Shown here: one piece after another, positions 17,332 through 25,663 of the stretch | Numbering within the stretch: the stretch's first letter is position 1 | How the letters are laid out: each line of letters starts with the position of its first letter | DNA from: a virus | Virus record (IMG/VR): IMGVR_UViG_3300044946_000428 | Coordinates: 47,157-111,156 of that record | Length of the DNA: 64,000 bases | Direction: 5' to 3' (one strand) | The notes under the pieces: model-generated | The model's input: the letters and a program-made list of their open reading frames with translations, nothing else | Databases searched by the model: none | What the model was told of the DNA's origin: nothing | Position numbers and translations under genes: made by a program

Positions 17332-18332
17332 TGTCCGTCAAGGGCTGCGACTACGCGTTCGATCGACCGGCCGTCCCGGCCCTGACCGCCGACGGCATCG
17401 AGTTCGCCTGCCGGTACCTGTCCACCGACCCCGCCAAGAACCTCACCACCGCCGAGCGCGACGCCCTGCACGCCGCCGGGATCAGCATCGTCCTCGTGTG
17501 GGAGACCACCGGCCGCTCCCCGATCGGCGGCTACGCGTCCGGCCTCGCCGAGGCTCGTACCGCCCGGGCGCAGGCGATCGCACTCGGCGCACCCGCGAGC
17601 CTGCCGATCTACTACGCCGTCGACTTCGACCCGACCACCGCCGAGATCACCGAAGTCCTCGACTACCTCCACGGCGCGTCCGACGCCGAAGGCTCCAAGG
17701 ACAAGGTCGGCGTCTACGGGTCATACGAAGTTGCCGAGGCGGCTGCGGCAGCCGGATACGCGTACCTGTGGCAGACCTACGCCTGGTCCGACGGACAGTG
17801 GGAGCCCGCCGCCGTCATCCGCCAGACCCTCAACGGCACAACCATCGGCGGAGTCGACGCCGACATCGACGAAGCGACCGCCGGAAACTACGGACAGTGG
17901 ACGCCCGCCGGGACGCCCGCGACGACCACGGCACCGGCCGTACACCCGGGCCGCCCGCAGGTCGTCGAAGGCAACTCCGGGTACTGGGTCGAGGTGCTCC
18001 AGCGGTCCCTGATGCTCGCCGGCGTCGACCCCAAGGGTGTGGACGCCCACTTCGGCGCGAACACGCTCGCCGCGGTCAAGGATGCGCAGAAGGCGTTCGG
18101 GATCCACGTGGACGGGCAGTGCGGCTCTGTGACGTGGCAGCACCTCGAGGCCCGCACTCTCGTCGTGCAGCACGCCCTCGTCGGCCAAGGGCTCGGTGCG
18201 GGCGGGACGGACAGCGTCGCCGGACCCAACACCGCACAGGAAGTCCTCGCGTTCCAGCGGCAGCACAAGCTGAAGCAGGACTCGATCGTCGGCAAGCGCA
18301 CGTCCAAGGCGCTGGGGATCCCGGCCGCCTGA
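17331..18332 (+). CDS. Lysin: DUF1906 glycoside-hydrolase-like domain plus peptidoglycan-binding repeats
   Basis: 333 residues from ATG 17331. Residues 1-190 match DUF1906 (Rv2525c-like TIM barrel): GCDYAFD at 5-11, YYAVDFD at 94-100, GVYGSY at 127-132 and WQTYAW at 147-152, with acidic residues in the usual catalytic places. After a Pro/Thr linker, two peptidoglycan-binding modules follow (about 215-272 and 276-330). The enzyme should act on actinobacterial cell wall. No signal peptide is present, so export would depend on the membrane proteins upstream. Confidence 0.88.
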   Translation: MSVKGCDYAFDRPAVPALTADGIEFACRYLSTDPAKNLTTAERDALHAAGISIVLVWETTGRSPIGGYASGLAEARTARAQAIALGAPASLPIYYAVDFDPTTAEITEVLDYLHGASDAEGSKDKVGVYGSYEVAEAAAAAGYAYLWQTYAWSDGQWEPAAVIRQTLNGTTIGGVDADIDEATAGNYGQWTPAGTPATTTAPAVHPGRPQVVEGNSGYWVEVLQRSLMLAGVDPKGVDAHFGANTLAAVKDAQKAFGIHVDGQCGSVTWQHLEARTLVVQHALVGQGLGAGGTDSVAGPNTAQEVLAFQRQHKLKQDSIVGKRTSKALGIPAA

Positions 18333-18353
18333 CCTACTGCCCCACGGCTTCAC

Positions 18354-18398
18354 GCCCCGCTTCCCACGCCCCTCGGGCTGGGGAGCGGGGCCTCTTTT
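18354..18398 (+). terminator. Terminator ending the late operon
   Basis: A 12-bp GC-rich stem (18354-18365 with 18380-18391, one G-T pair) and a 14-nt loop are followed by CTCTTTTG. It closes transcription of the structural and lysis genes. Confidence 0.85.
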
Positions 18399-18421
18399 GC
18401 GTGCCCGGAACATGATCGAGA

Positions 18422-18643
18422 GTGCTCACGGCGTGAGCACGGCGGTGTGTTTGCCATGGTAGGCTCTGTGCCAGAGATGGTGCGAGATGTGGTTCGAACC
18501 TAGCCGACCAGCAAGTTTGCAGGTCACGCGGTAGTTCTTTACGGGTTCAAATCCCGTCTCCACCTCAACCGATCAAGCGTCTGACCTGGAGTCGGACGCT
18601 TTTTTGTTGCCCTCGCCCGACTTGTGAGCACGGCCGTGAGCAC
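18422..18643. other. attP: attP-like region: tRNA/tmRNA 3'-end sequence flanked by GTGAGCAC repeats
   Basis: ACGGG-TTCAAAT-CCCGT (18541-18557) followed by CTCCACC is a perfect T arm plus acceptor 3' strand, as at the 3' end of a tRNA or tmRNA gene. No matching 5' half is present. The 8-mer GTGAGCAC occurs at 18433, 18624 and 18636 and inverted at 18422, on both sides of this core, like integrase arm sites. A two-fold symmetric 20-mer lies at 18506-18525. The integrase gene starts 130 bases on. This is what a tRNA-targeting attP should look like. Confidence 0.65.
18576..18605 (+). terminator. Terminator within the attP region
   Basis: Stem AGCGTCTGAC (18576-18585) with GTCGGACGCT (18591-18600), loop CTGGA, then TTTTT. 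It directly follows the tRNA-like core. It may come from the host tRNA or tmRNA gene's own terminator, carried along in attP. Confidence 0.85.
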
Positions 18644-18696
18644 CGGGTCTCCGAAAACGGCTGACACGATCTCCGTTCGGGCCCACACTGAACGCC

Positions 18697-20109
18697 ATGG
18701 CGAACCTCGATCGGCGCAGGAATAAAGACGGGGAAATCATCAAGGTCTACGTCCGCTGGCGAGCCGGCGGCACGCGCGACGGCGACCAGCAGTCAGAGCC
18801 GTTCACCGGACCCGACGCCGAGGACCGCGCCGCGGACTTCGCCCGCGACGTCGAACGCCACGGCCACCAGTGGCCGCCGCTCTACTATCAGCGCGTCGGA
18901 TACGTCTCGCGCGAACAGTACGCGCGCCTCGCCGCCCCGGCCGCAGCGCCCGAGCCCTCCGCCGCCGCCCGCCCGCTCCTGCCGTACTTGCGCGACCGCA
19001 TCTCACTGCTCAGCGGCGTCACGCCCGGCACGCGCTCGGAATACTTCCGGCTGATCGCGAACTACTGCGACGCGTACGAGCCGTTCCGCACCGCCGACGT
19101 CGCAGACCCGGACACTCTCAGCCAGGACACGATCTCCGCGTGGGTGAACTGGCTCAAGGACGGCGACCCGCACCCGGAGATCAAGGACGCGTGGACGCGG
19201 GCCCCGAAAGGCTCCAAAACCATCCACAACGCCCACGGGCTGCTCTTCCAACTCCTGGACTACGCGACCCGCGGAGAGAAGCCGCTGCGGCGCACCAACC
19301 CGTGCGCGCACACGGACCTGCCCCGACTGGACTCGGGCACCACGAACGTGGAGATGGTGGTGCTCACCCGCGACGAGTACGCGTTCCTCTACGGCTGCGG
19401 CAGCGCGATCGCACAGGACATATCCCACCTCGCGGTCGCGACGGGGACCCGGTTCGGGGAGTACACGGCTTTCTTCGTCGGAGACGTGGACCGGGACGCG
19501 CACCCCCCGACGGTGAGCGTGCAGCGGGCGTGGAAGCGGGACGCGACCGTGAAAACCGGCGACAAGCCCGGATACGTGCTCGGGGAGCCGAAGTCCGCGG
19601 CGGGCCGGCGCGCGGTCGCGTTCGACGAGGGCACGCTCGCGATGCTCGAGAAGAACTACCTGGACCGGCGCCGCCCGTCGGAGTACCTGCTGACGGATAC
19701 GCAGGGGCGGCCGTGGACGCACGCGCGGTTCTACCGAGCGCACTGGCAGCCGATGGTCTACCGGGCGATCCGGTGCGAGGAGCATCGGGCGTTCGACCGG
19801 GAGGAGGGGCGCGTGATCAAGGGTAAGCGGGTGCGGATGACCTCGAAGCGGGAGCTCGCGGCGGTGTGGTTCGAGCCGTGTTTCTGTCCGGGGACGCTGC
19901 GCAAGGTGCCACGGATCCACGATCAACGACACACCTGGGTGTCGTGGCTGATCGCGGCGGGCGTCCCCATCACGAAGATTGCTAAGGCGGCGGGGCACGA
20001 CGACATCAAGACCACCTATAAGGTCTACGGCCACCTGATGCCGGAGCTCGATGACGCGGTGGCCGAGGCGATCGGCGCGGCGCTCGGCGGCCTGCGGCAG
20101 GGGGCCTAG
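18697..20109 (+). CDS. int: Tyrosine integrase
   Basis: 470 residues from ATG 18697. An N-terminal arm-binding part and a SAM-like core-binding domain (about 95-215) precede the catalytic domain. Catalytic residues: Arg252 (ATGTRFGEYT), His408 and Arg411 (HDQRH), His434 (AAGHDD) and the nucleophile Tyr444 (YKVYGHL). All are present, so the enzyme should be active. It is longer than most phage integrases; the extra length is an insert near 345-400 with Cys residues. Its 3' end overlaps the convergent membrane protein gene by 4 bases. Confidence 0.95.
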   Translation: MANLDRRRNKDGEIIKVYVRWRAGGTRDGDQQSEPFTGPDAEDRAADFARDVERHGHQWPPLYYQRVGYVSREQYARLAAPAAAPEPSAAARPLLPYLRDRISLLSGVTPGTRSEYFRLIANYCDAYEPFRTADVADPDTLSQDTISAWVNWLKDGDPHPEIKDAWTRAPKGSKTIHNAHGLLFQLLDYATRGEKPLRRTNPCAHTDLPRLDSGTTNVEMVVLTRDEYAFLYGCGSAIAQDISHLAVATGTRFGEYTAFFVGDVDRDAHPPTVSVQRAWKRDATVKTGDKPGYVLGEPKSAAGRRAVAFDEGTLAMLEKNYLDRRRPSEYLLTDTQGRPWTHARFYRAHWQPMVYRAIRCEEHRAFDREEGRVIKGKRVRMTSKRELAAVWFEPCFCPGTLRKVPRIHDQRHTWVSWLIAAGVPITKIAKAAGHDDIKTTYKVYGHLMPELDDAVAEAIGAALGGLRQGA

Positions 20110-20867
20110 TCCTGTTCGGTGCCGGTTGCGGGCAAGGCGGGGCGCTGCTGGACGAGGTGGAGCCTCACCGCCGCAGGGATCCCGTTGGGCTTCTTGTGGC
20201 CGCCCGTCCGCGCGAGAAGTTCGTCGCCGAGCGCGGCATAGGCCCGCTCGAGCCCGTCGGTGGGCGCCGCGAGCAGCGCGCGCACGTGGTCGGCGGCGTC
20301 GCGTTCGTAGTCGTGCGCGGTGGTGATGCCGGCGAGGTAGGCGGCGCGGATGTCGCGTTCGCGGTCGACGACGGCCTGGGCGAGGGCGTAGTCGTGCGCG
20401 GCTTGCTGGTTCTCCAGGGCGACCTCGACGGCGCGGTTGCGGCGGGTGAGGGCGTGGGCCGCGTTGAGGGCGTGGATCGCGCCGGCCTCCGGCATGATGA
20501 TCACGAAGGCCGTGACGAGGACGCTGGTGCGTAGCTGCCCGACCGCGATCAGGATCGCGAGCAGGGCTGTGACGACACCCAGCAGGAGCGCGGCGACGGT
20601 GCAGGCGAGCGGCGTGATGCGGCGGGCGTTGAGGAGTTGGGCGACGAAGACGGGTGCGCCGAGGCAGCCGGCGCCGATGAGGAGGCACTCGGTCAGGGTG
20701 AAGTCGGTTCCGCCGAGGAACCATCGGTGCCCGTAGAGGACCAGGCTGATGGCGGCTGCGCCCCATGTGGCTGCCCCGAGCACCCCGGCGGTTCGGCTCG
20801 AGGTGTCGGCATACCGCTCGGCCAGGGTGCGGCGGCGGTCTTGATCTGACGGTTCGTCGGTGCCCAT
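20106..20867 (-). CDS. Four-helix membrane protein, lysogeny region
   Basis: 253 residues from the ATG at 20867. Membrane segments at about 28-48, 58-80, 84-108 and 112-132 are followed by a long soluble helical tail (about 140-253, rich in Ala, Arg and Glu). It lies between integrase and repressor on the lysogeny strand, so it may be made in the prophage. Superinfection exclusion is a plausible but unproven role. Confidence 0.7.
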   Translation of the reverse strand: MGTDEPSDQDRRRTLAERYADTSSRTAGVLGAATWGAAAISLVLYGHRWFLGGTDFTLTECLLIGAGCLGAPVFVAQLLNARRITPLACTVAALLLGVVTALLAILIAVGQLRTSVLVTAFVIIMPEAGAIHALNAAHALTRRNRAVEVALENQQAAHDYALAQAVVDRERDIRAAYLAGITTAHDYERDAADHVRALLAAPTDGLERAYAALGDELLARTGGHKKPNGIPAAVRLHLVQQRPALPATGTEQD

Positions 20868-20999
20868 GCGATGCTCCCCTGTGCGCGTGCCGGTGCCTGC
20901 GCGCCCCCCGAACGCCCGCGCGCGCCGGGCCTAAATCGGCATGGTAGCCCCGGACCGGCGCGCACGTACGGGCATTCACTCTTTAGGGGGAGGCCCGAA

Positions 21000-21491
21000 T
21001 TATGAGGCCGTGCGCTTTCCGGTCGGCGTATCAGGGTTCGTGTCTTTGTCGCGCAATCGCTGGGCCTTGACCTCGGCGAGCGTGAACCAGTTGCTCGCGT
21101 CCCGGAGCAGGTCTTCCTCGAGGCGGCGGCGCTGCTCGTCGGTCAGGCCGTCGGTGAGGGCGCGGACGCGGGCGATGAGGGGTTCGAGGTAGTCGGGGCC
21201 GGTGCCGTCGCGTGCCGTGACGCGCTCGATGTAGTCGGCGGTGTCGGGGTGGCCGCCTTCGCGCAGGACGAGCGTGGCGGGCAGGTCGAGGACCGCGGCG
21301 ACGCGGACGGCGATCTCGGCGGTGGGCAGGAGCTTGGCCTGGCGCCAGCGGGTGATGACGCTGGGGTCGACGGTGGGGGAGCGGTCGATGAGGCGGGAGA
21401 GCTCGCTGCCGCCGAGGTCCCGCTGGTCGAGTTGCGTGTCAATGAATGCGGCCCACCGGGCGCGGGTGTCGGTGGTTGGTTGGGCGGCCAT
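21000..21491 (-). CDS. Immunity repressor (Cro/CI-type helix-turn-helix)
   Basis: 163 residues from the ATG at 21491. The HTH spans about 28-80: SELSRLIDRSPTVDPSVITRWRQ is the recognition unit, and LPTAEIAVRVAAVLDLP the packing helices. The C-terminal half is helical and may oligomerise. No RecA-dependent peptidase motif is seen, so induction would be by another route. It is transcribed away from the early operon, and two matching operators lie in the intervening region, so it is the best candidate for the lysogeny repressor. Confidence 0.8.
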   Translation of the reverse strand: MAAQPTTDTRARWAAFIDTQLDQRDLGGSELSRLIDRSPTVDPSVITRWRQAKLLPTAEIAVRVAAVLDLPATLVLREGGHPDTADYIERVTARDGTGPDYLEPLIARVRALTDGLTDEQRRRLEEDLLRDASNWFTLAEVKAQRLRDKDTNPDTPTGKRTAS

Positions 21492-21646
21492 GGGTGGGCA
21501 CCTCGTCTAGTCGGCTGGGCGCGACTGAGCTTAACGCATTTGACACCCAACGGGCCGTCGCAGTCCGCTGACGTACGGCGTGTCAGGTCCAATTCAGCAA
21601 GTTTGGGCCGCGCTCGCAAGGGCGCGCGGTAGCGTGCACGTGCATT

Positions 21647-21714
21647 TTTGAAAATCTTCAAAGAAGGGCTTGCGATCAAGCTTGGCCACTGTATAACCTG
21701 TTGAACATCTTCAA
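21647..21714 (+). promoter_or_regulatory. Early promoter between two operators
   Basis: Two palindromes share one pattern: TTTGAA-AATC-TTCAAA (21647-21662) and TTGAA-CATC-TTCAA (21701-21714). Between them lies TTGCGA (21670-21675), 16 bases and TATAAC (21692-21697), a good sigma-70-type promoter pointing into the early genes. A repressor bound to both sites would block it. Confidence 0.75.
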
Positions 21715-21744
21715 AAGCGCATCTCGCGCCCCTCAGGAGAGCCC

Positions 21745-22059
21745 ATGCCAGCCTCGAACCTTCCTTGGCGTTTCGAGCTCCGCCCCGACGCGCTCGAGCG
21801 GACCAACGAAGCCCACGGCAACACCAGTTCGGACGGTACCCCCGGCCGCAACCACTCCCTCCTGCTCGGCAGCCCCAACCGGATGACCGCCACCAACATC
21901 GCCAAGCGGCGCACACTCCCGTCCAACGAAGCACTCGCGACCATCGTCGCGCGCTTCGCCGAAGCCGAGGGCATCGACTGGCCCGACGCCATACCGCGCC
22001 TGCTCCAACTCGTACCCAACATCCGGCCCATCGAGGTGGAACTGGAGCCCGTCGCGTGA
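21745..22059 (+). CDS. First early protein, unrecognised
   Basis: 104 residues from ATG 21745, AGGAGA upstream. The first 45 residues look unstructured. The rest is helical (SNEALATIVARFAEAEGIDWPDAI). As the first product under repressor control it may be a regulator. It overlaps the next start by 4 bases (GTGA). Confidence 0.7.
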   Translation: MPASNLPWRFELRPDALERTNEAHGNTSSDGTPGRNHSLLLGSPNRMTATNIAKRRTLPSNEALATIVARFAEAEGIDWPDAIPRLLQLVPNIRPIEVELEPVA

Positions 22060-22382
22060 GCGCCGACGAGCCCGAGAACATGACCGTCCGGGAACTCGCC
22101 GTGTTCCTCGGGGCCCGCACTCCGGATGAGATCAAGTCCGCTGAGCGATGGATCAAGGACCGGCTCATGCCCGGACATCCGGAGCGGCTGCCGCACACGC
22201 GGCTCATGCGGAACCGGCCGACATTCACCAGGCAGCACCGCACGGAGATCCTCGCCCGCTACGACGTGGCCGGCGCCGCCGATGCCGAGCGCGGTCCGAT
22301 GGCGGAGGTCATCGAGATCGACTCGAAGACCCTGGCCCGGGCCCGCGCCGCGCATGCGCGCGCCGTTCGCGCGGCCTCGTAG
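22056..22382 (+). CDS. Small DNA-binding protein, excisionase-like
   Basis: 108 residues from GTG 22056. MTVRELAVFLGARTPDEIKSAERWIKDRLMP near the N-terminus has the layout of a helix-turn-helix whose second helix and wing follow the MerR/Xis pattern. The place next to the lysogeny region supports an excisionase or Cro-like role, but the match is loose. Confidence 0.55.
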   Translation: MSADEPENMTVRELAVFLGARTPDEIKSAERWIKDRLMPGHPERLPHTRLMRNRPTFTRQHRTEILARYDVAGAADAERGPMAEVIEIDSKTLARARAAHARAVRAAS

Positions 22383-22467
22383 CCCCGCAAAAAACTTCGC
22401 CGCCCGACCCGGAGGCACCCGGGTCAGAGCGGCTGATGAACCACCAGTTCCGTCAACAAGAGAGAGG

Positions 22468-22866
22468 GTGGCCGTGTCCACGGTAACTCTGCCCGGCCGT
22501 ACGGGCAACTCAGAGTCCATCATCACCCGCGCCGACCTGGCCGCGATCCTCCCGTCCGCGGTCGCCGGCCGCGCGGAGTTCGAGCACTTCGGCGACCGTA
22601 CCGCCGCATCGGCGCTGCGCGTCCTCGCCGAGCTCCCGGACTCGGACTGGCACGACGCGGTCCACGAGGGGCACATCGACTTCGCCGCGCTCGTCCTGCA
22701 GCGCGGCTGGGACCTCGGGCGGGCCCTGATGATCAGGGTCGCGGCGTCGTTCTACGGCAGCCCGTTCGCGGGTGCGGACGTGCGCGATCTGGCGGACCTG
22801 ACGCCGGAGCGGTTCGCCGCAGTGATGGACGCGCTGCGGATCGCCCGCGAGGGGCTCGCCTCATGA
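22468..22866 (+). CDS. Early protein, unrecognised
   Basis: 132 residues from GTG 22468 (GAGAGG upstream; GTG 22474 possible). Helical, with SDWHDAVHEGHIDFAALVLQRGWD near 68-91. Stop and next start overlap (ATGA). An 86-base gap upstream holds a small GC hairpin near 22407. Confidence 0.65.
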   Translation: MAVSTVTLPGRTGNSESIITRADLAAILPSAVAGRAEFEHFGDRTAASALRVLAELPDSDWHDAVHEGHIDFAALVLQRGWDLGRALMIRVAASFYGSPFAGADVRDLADLTPERFAAVMDALRIAREGLAS

Positions 22867-23198
22867 CCGCGTCCGAAGGCGCCGTCGAGATCCCGGTCGG
22901 CAAGTACGTGGCGCTGGTCGACGCGGCGGACGCCGAACTGGTCCGCGGCTATAGGTGGCTTCCCTATCGCAACCCCAAGACCGGCAAGATCTACGCCCGG
23001 GCCGTGGAGGGACGCGACCGGATCATGATGCACCGCTTGATCGCCGGAACGCCGGAAGGCTTCGATACCGATCACGCCAACAACGACGGCTTGGACAACC
23101 AGCGGGCCAATCTCCGGCACGCGACGAGGTCGCAGAACAACGGCAACGCCGCGAAGAGGTCACAGCACGCCGGCAAGCCGATCGAGGTCACCGCATGA
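22863..23198 (+). CDS. HNH endonuclease, small homing type
   Basis: 111 residues from ATG 22863. VALVDAADAELVRGYRWLPY followed by MMHRLIAGTPEGFDTDHANNDGLDNQRANLRHAT is the classic HNH_3 layout: His, then D-H (about 68-69), then N (about 73 and 77) and N-L-R. It lacks an AP2 domain, so it is a minimal free-standing nuclease. It is embedded without gaps in the operon, overlapping both neighbours. Confidence 0.88.
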   Translation: MTASEGAVEIPVGKYVALVDAADAELVRGYRWLPYRNPKTGKIYARAVEGRDRIMMHRLIAGTPEGFDTDHANNDGLDNQRANLRHATRSQNNGNAAKRSQHAGKPIEVTA

Positions 23199-23461
23199 CT
23201 GCCCTCACCGTCGAGCGCCGCGGCGCCCGTCTCGCCATCCGCAGCCTGCTCGCGCACCCGGACGTGCTCGCCGCGCTCCTGGACGCGCGGTCCCTGGTCG
23301 ACGCCGCTGCCGACGCGACCGGCGAGGTCCGTGAGGACGCGCTCGCCGACCTCGCTGACGCTCTCGCGCACACGTGGATCCTGGTCCCGGCGCGCGACCT
23401 GGCCGGCGTCGTCGAGGTCGTCGTGGGGCTCGAGGCCCGGGCCCTGGTGGGTGCCGCGTGA
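23195..23461 (+). CDS. Early helical protein, unrecognised
   Basis: 88 residues from ATG 23195, overlapping the HNH stop. Entirely Ala/Leu/Asp-rich helices. The last 4 bases overlap the exonuclease start, so it is probably co-translated with it. It may be a partner of the recombination pair. Confidence 0.65.
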   Translation: MTALTVERRGARLAIRSLLAHPDVLAALLDARSLVDAAADATGEVREDALADLADALAHTWILVPARDLAGVVEVVVGLEARALVGAA

Positions 23462-24489
23462 CCGCCATCGACGACCGCCCATCCCTGCGTCGGGTCACCC
23501 CGACCGCGCGCCTCGTCCTGCCTGCGGACGCGCCGCGCCACGAGTGGCTGGCCGCGCGGCGCAAGGGCATCGGCGCGTCGGACGTGCCCGCGATCCTTGG
23601 TGTCTCCGACTACGGCACGCCGCGCTCGGTCTACTACGACAAGCGCGGGCAGTCCGTGGACGACGGGAACGAGGCCGCGCACTGGGGCACCGTCCTCGAG
23701 GAGCCGGTCGCCCGCGAATGGGCTCGTAGGAACCGGTCCGTGGTGCGCCGCGTGGGCCTGGTCGCGCACGTCGATGACCCGGTCCTGATGTGCACGCTCG
23801 ACCGGCGCGTGACCGAGTGCCCGCTGCCGGATTCGCGCCGGGAGCAGTGCGCCCTTGAGGTGAAGTGCCGTTCGGCGTTCAAGGCGAACCGGTGGCACGC
23901 CTCGCTGCCGGACGACATCACCGGGCAGATGCTGTGGCAGATCGCGGTGACCGGCTACGACCACTTGCACTACGCGGTCCTCGTCGGTGGCAACGACTAC
24001 CGGCAGGGCACCGTGCGGCGGGACGAGCACGAGGCGACGATCCGGCACATCGTCACAGCGTGCAAGCGGCTTTGGAGCGACTTCGTCGTCCCTGGCGTGC
24101 TGCCGGCCGCAGATCCGGAGCGCGGCGATCGTGAGCTTGAGATGTACAAGCGGATGCACCGCAACCGCTCCGGCATCGCCGCGGGCGACTTCGCCGAGGT
24201 GACTGAGGCGCTTCTCACTTACGAGGAGTACCGGATCGCCGAGTCGGCTGCCGCCCGGAAGAAGAAGGTTGCGCAGGCCGAGTTGATGCGCCTGCTCGGC
24301 GACCGCGATGCGGTGCTCGTGGACGGCCATCTCGCGTTCGAGATGCGGCCGGTCAATCGGGCCTGGGCGAACCTCGAGCGCCTAGCTGAGCGCTACCCGG
24401 AGGCGTACCGCGACTGCGTCGTGGACAAGCCGGGCCGTCAACTGTCGATCGATTCCGAGTTCAAGAAGATGGCGGGGATTTTGTCATGA
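23458..24489 (+). CDS. YqaJ-type viral exonuclease
   Basis: 343 residues from GTG 23458. Residues about 30-200 carry the YqaJ (lambda Exo-like) nuclease: R-K-G-I-G-A-S-D (36-43), L-E-E-P-V-A (79-84), C-T-L-D-R (near 118), E-V-K-C-R-S (near 139) and G-Q-M-L-W-Q (near 160), providing the D-(D/E)-x-K metal site and the trailing Gln. It should resect double-stranded ends 5' to 3' and hand the strand to the ERF protein next door. Confidence 0.9.
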   Translation: MTAIDDRPSLRRVTPTARLVLPADAPRHEWLAARRKGIGASDVPAILGVSDYGTPRSVYYDKRGQSVDDGNEAAHWGTVLEEPVAREWARRNRSVVRRVGLVAHVDDPVLMCTLDRRVTECPLPDSRREQCALEVKCRSAFKANRWHASLPDDITGQMLWQIAVTGYDHLHYAVLVGGNDYRQGTVRRDEHEATIRHIVTACKRLWSDFVVPGVLPAADPERGDRELEMYKRMHRNRSGIAAGDFAEVTEALLTYEEYRIAESAAARKKKVAQAELMRLLGDRDAVLVDGHLAFEMRPVNRAWANLERLAERYPEAYRDCVVDKPGRQLSIDSEFKKMAGILS

Positions 24490-25358
24490 GCCTGATGGAG
24501 AGGGCCGCGACGCTCGCGGCTAGTGCGGACGGGTTCGGCACGGGAGCGTCCGAGGATGTTCCGGCTCTGGCGGTTTACACGCCGATGCCCGACCTGAACA
24601 TCCCCGACCCGGACCCGAACGGCTACCCGCAGATCCCGGTCCACCTCGCGTGGCTGCGTATCCGCGCGGACATCAAGTCGATCGGCAAAAACCGCGAATA
24701 CAAGGAGTCGCAGCAGGGTCCGGTGAAGTTCAAGTTCCGCGGGGTCGACGACGCGCTCGAGGCATTCGCGCCGATCACACTGCTGCATGGAGTGAACATC
24801 ATTCCGGAGCGGGTAGACGCCTCGTTCCGGGACGCACGCACCTCCACCGGCAAGCCGACGCGCGAATGCACGGTCACCGTTACCTGGCGCATTGTCGGTC
24901 CGATGGGTGACTCGTTCGTCGCCCAGTCAGTCGGCGAGTCGCTGGACAGTGGCGACAAAGGCTCGGGAAAGGCCCAGTCGGTCGCGCTGCGCGTGCTGCT
25001 CTTCGGTGCTGGCCTGATCCCGCCGAACGATCCGACGGTGGACATGTCCACGATCGAGCGCGGCGAGGCGCCAGTGCGCGACGCCGAGTCGTACGTGGCC
25101 GAGGTGTTCAACCCGGCGACGACGCTCGGGCGCCTGCAGCAGATCTACCGCGAGCTCGTCTCTGCTCGGTTGCGGGATGTCCGGGTGCGTAACGAGATCG
25201 GCGAGAGCGAGTCGGTCGGCGATCTCGTTGTGCGGATCGGCAAGGAGCGCCGGGCGTCCAGCGGCCACGTCGGGCATGGGCCGGGCGGCTGGGCTCAGGA
25301 CTGCGCGGCGTGCGCGTCGCAGTCGGCCGCGGACCGCGAGCTGGCGGCCACATCGTGA
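24486..25358 (+). CDS. erf: ERF-family single-strand annealing protein
   Basis: 290 residues from ATG 24486. The ERF core is clear: KFKFRGVDDALEAF (about 78-91), TVTVTWRIVG (about 130) and GESLDSGDKGSGKAQSVALR (about 153-172). These proteins coat single strands and anneal complementary DNA. They pair with exonucleases such as the preceding gene, with which the start overlaps by 4 bases. Confidence 0.92.
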   Translation: MSLMERAATLAASADGFGTGASEDVPALAVYTPMPDLNIPDPDPNGYPQIPVHLAWLRIRADIKSIGKNREYKESQQGPVKFKFRGVDDALEAFAPITLLHGVNIIPERVDASFRDARTSTGKPTRECTVTVTWRIVGPMGDSFVAQSVGESLDSGDKGSGKAQSVALRVLLFGAGLIPPNDPTVDMSTIERGEAPVRDAESYVAEVFNPATTLGRLQQIYRELVSARLRDVRVRNEIGESESVGDLVVRIGKERRASSGHVGHGPGGWAQDCAACASQSAADRELAATS

Positions 25359-25663
25359 GCGGCGTCCACCTGACGAGCCTGGAGATCGGCTCCCTCATCA
25401 TCACCGTCGGCGTCCTGCTGGGCCTCGCGTGGATGGAGTACGAGAGGCGCCGCGATGAGCGGGAGGTCGCCGAGGCGGCGGGCTGCTTCTGTATGCAGTC
25501 CGTGCGCGAGCGCGACGCCGAGCTCGTTGCCGAACTCGCCGCCCTGCACCCGATGCCGCGGCGTCCCGCGCCGCCGGCCGCCGACCTCGGCGAGCCCTGG
25601 CGGTTGCCTGCTTCTGTGACCGACCCGGCCCGCTTGGTGGAGCAGGCCGAGACCCATGACTGA
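25355..25663 (+). CDS. Small membrane protein
   Basis: 102 residues from GTG 25355, overlapping the ERF stop. One N-terminal membrane segment (about 9-25, IGSLIITVGVLLGLAWM) is followed by a charged helix with Cys-Phe-Cys and a Pro-rich tail. No family recognised. Confidence 0.65.
   Translation: MSGVHLTSLEIGSLIITVGVLLGLAWMEYERRRDEREVAEAAGCFCMQSVRERDAELVAELAALHPMPRRPAPPAADLGEPWRLPASVTDPARLVEQAETHD

Noticed and set aside
18479-18567. Complete tRNA or tmRNA gene
   Set aside because: Only the T arm and 3' acceptor strand are present. No GGTGGAG-type 5' strand or D arm could be found.
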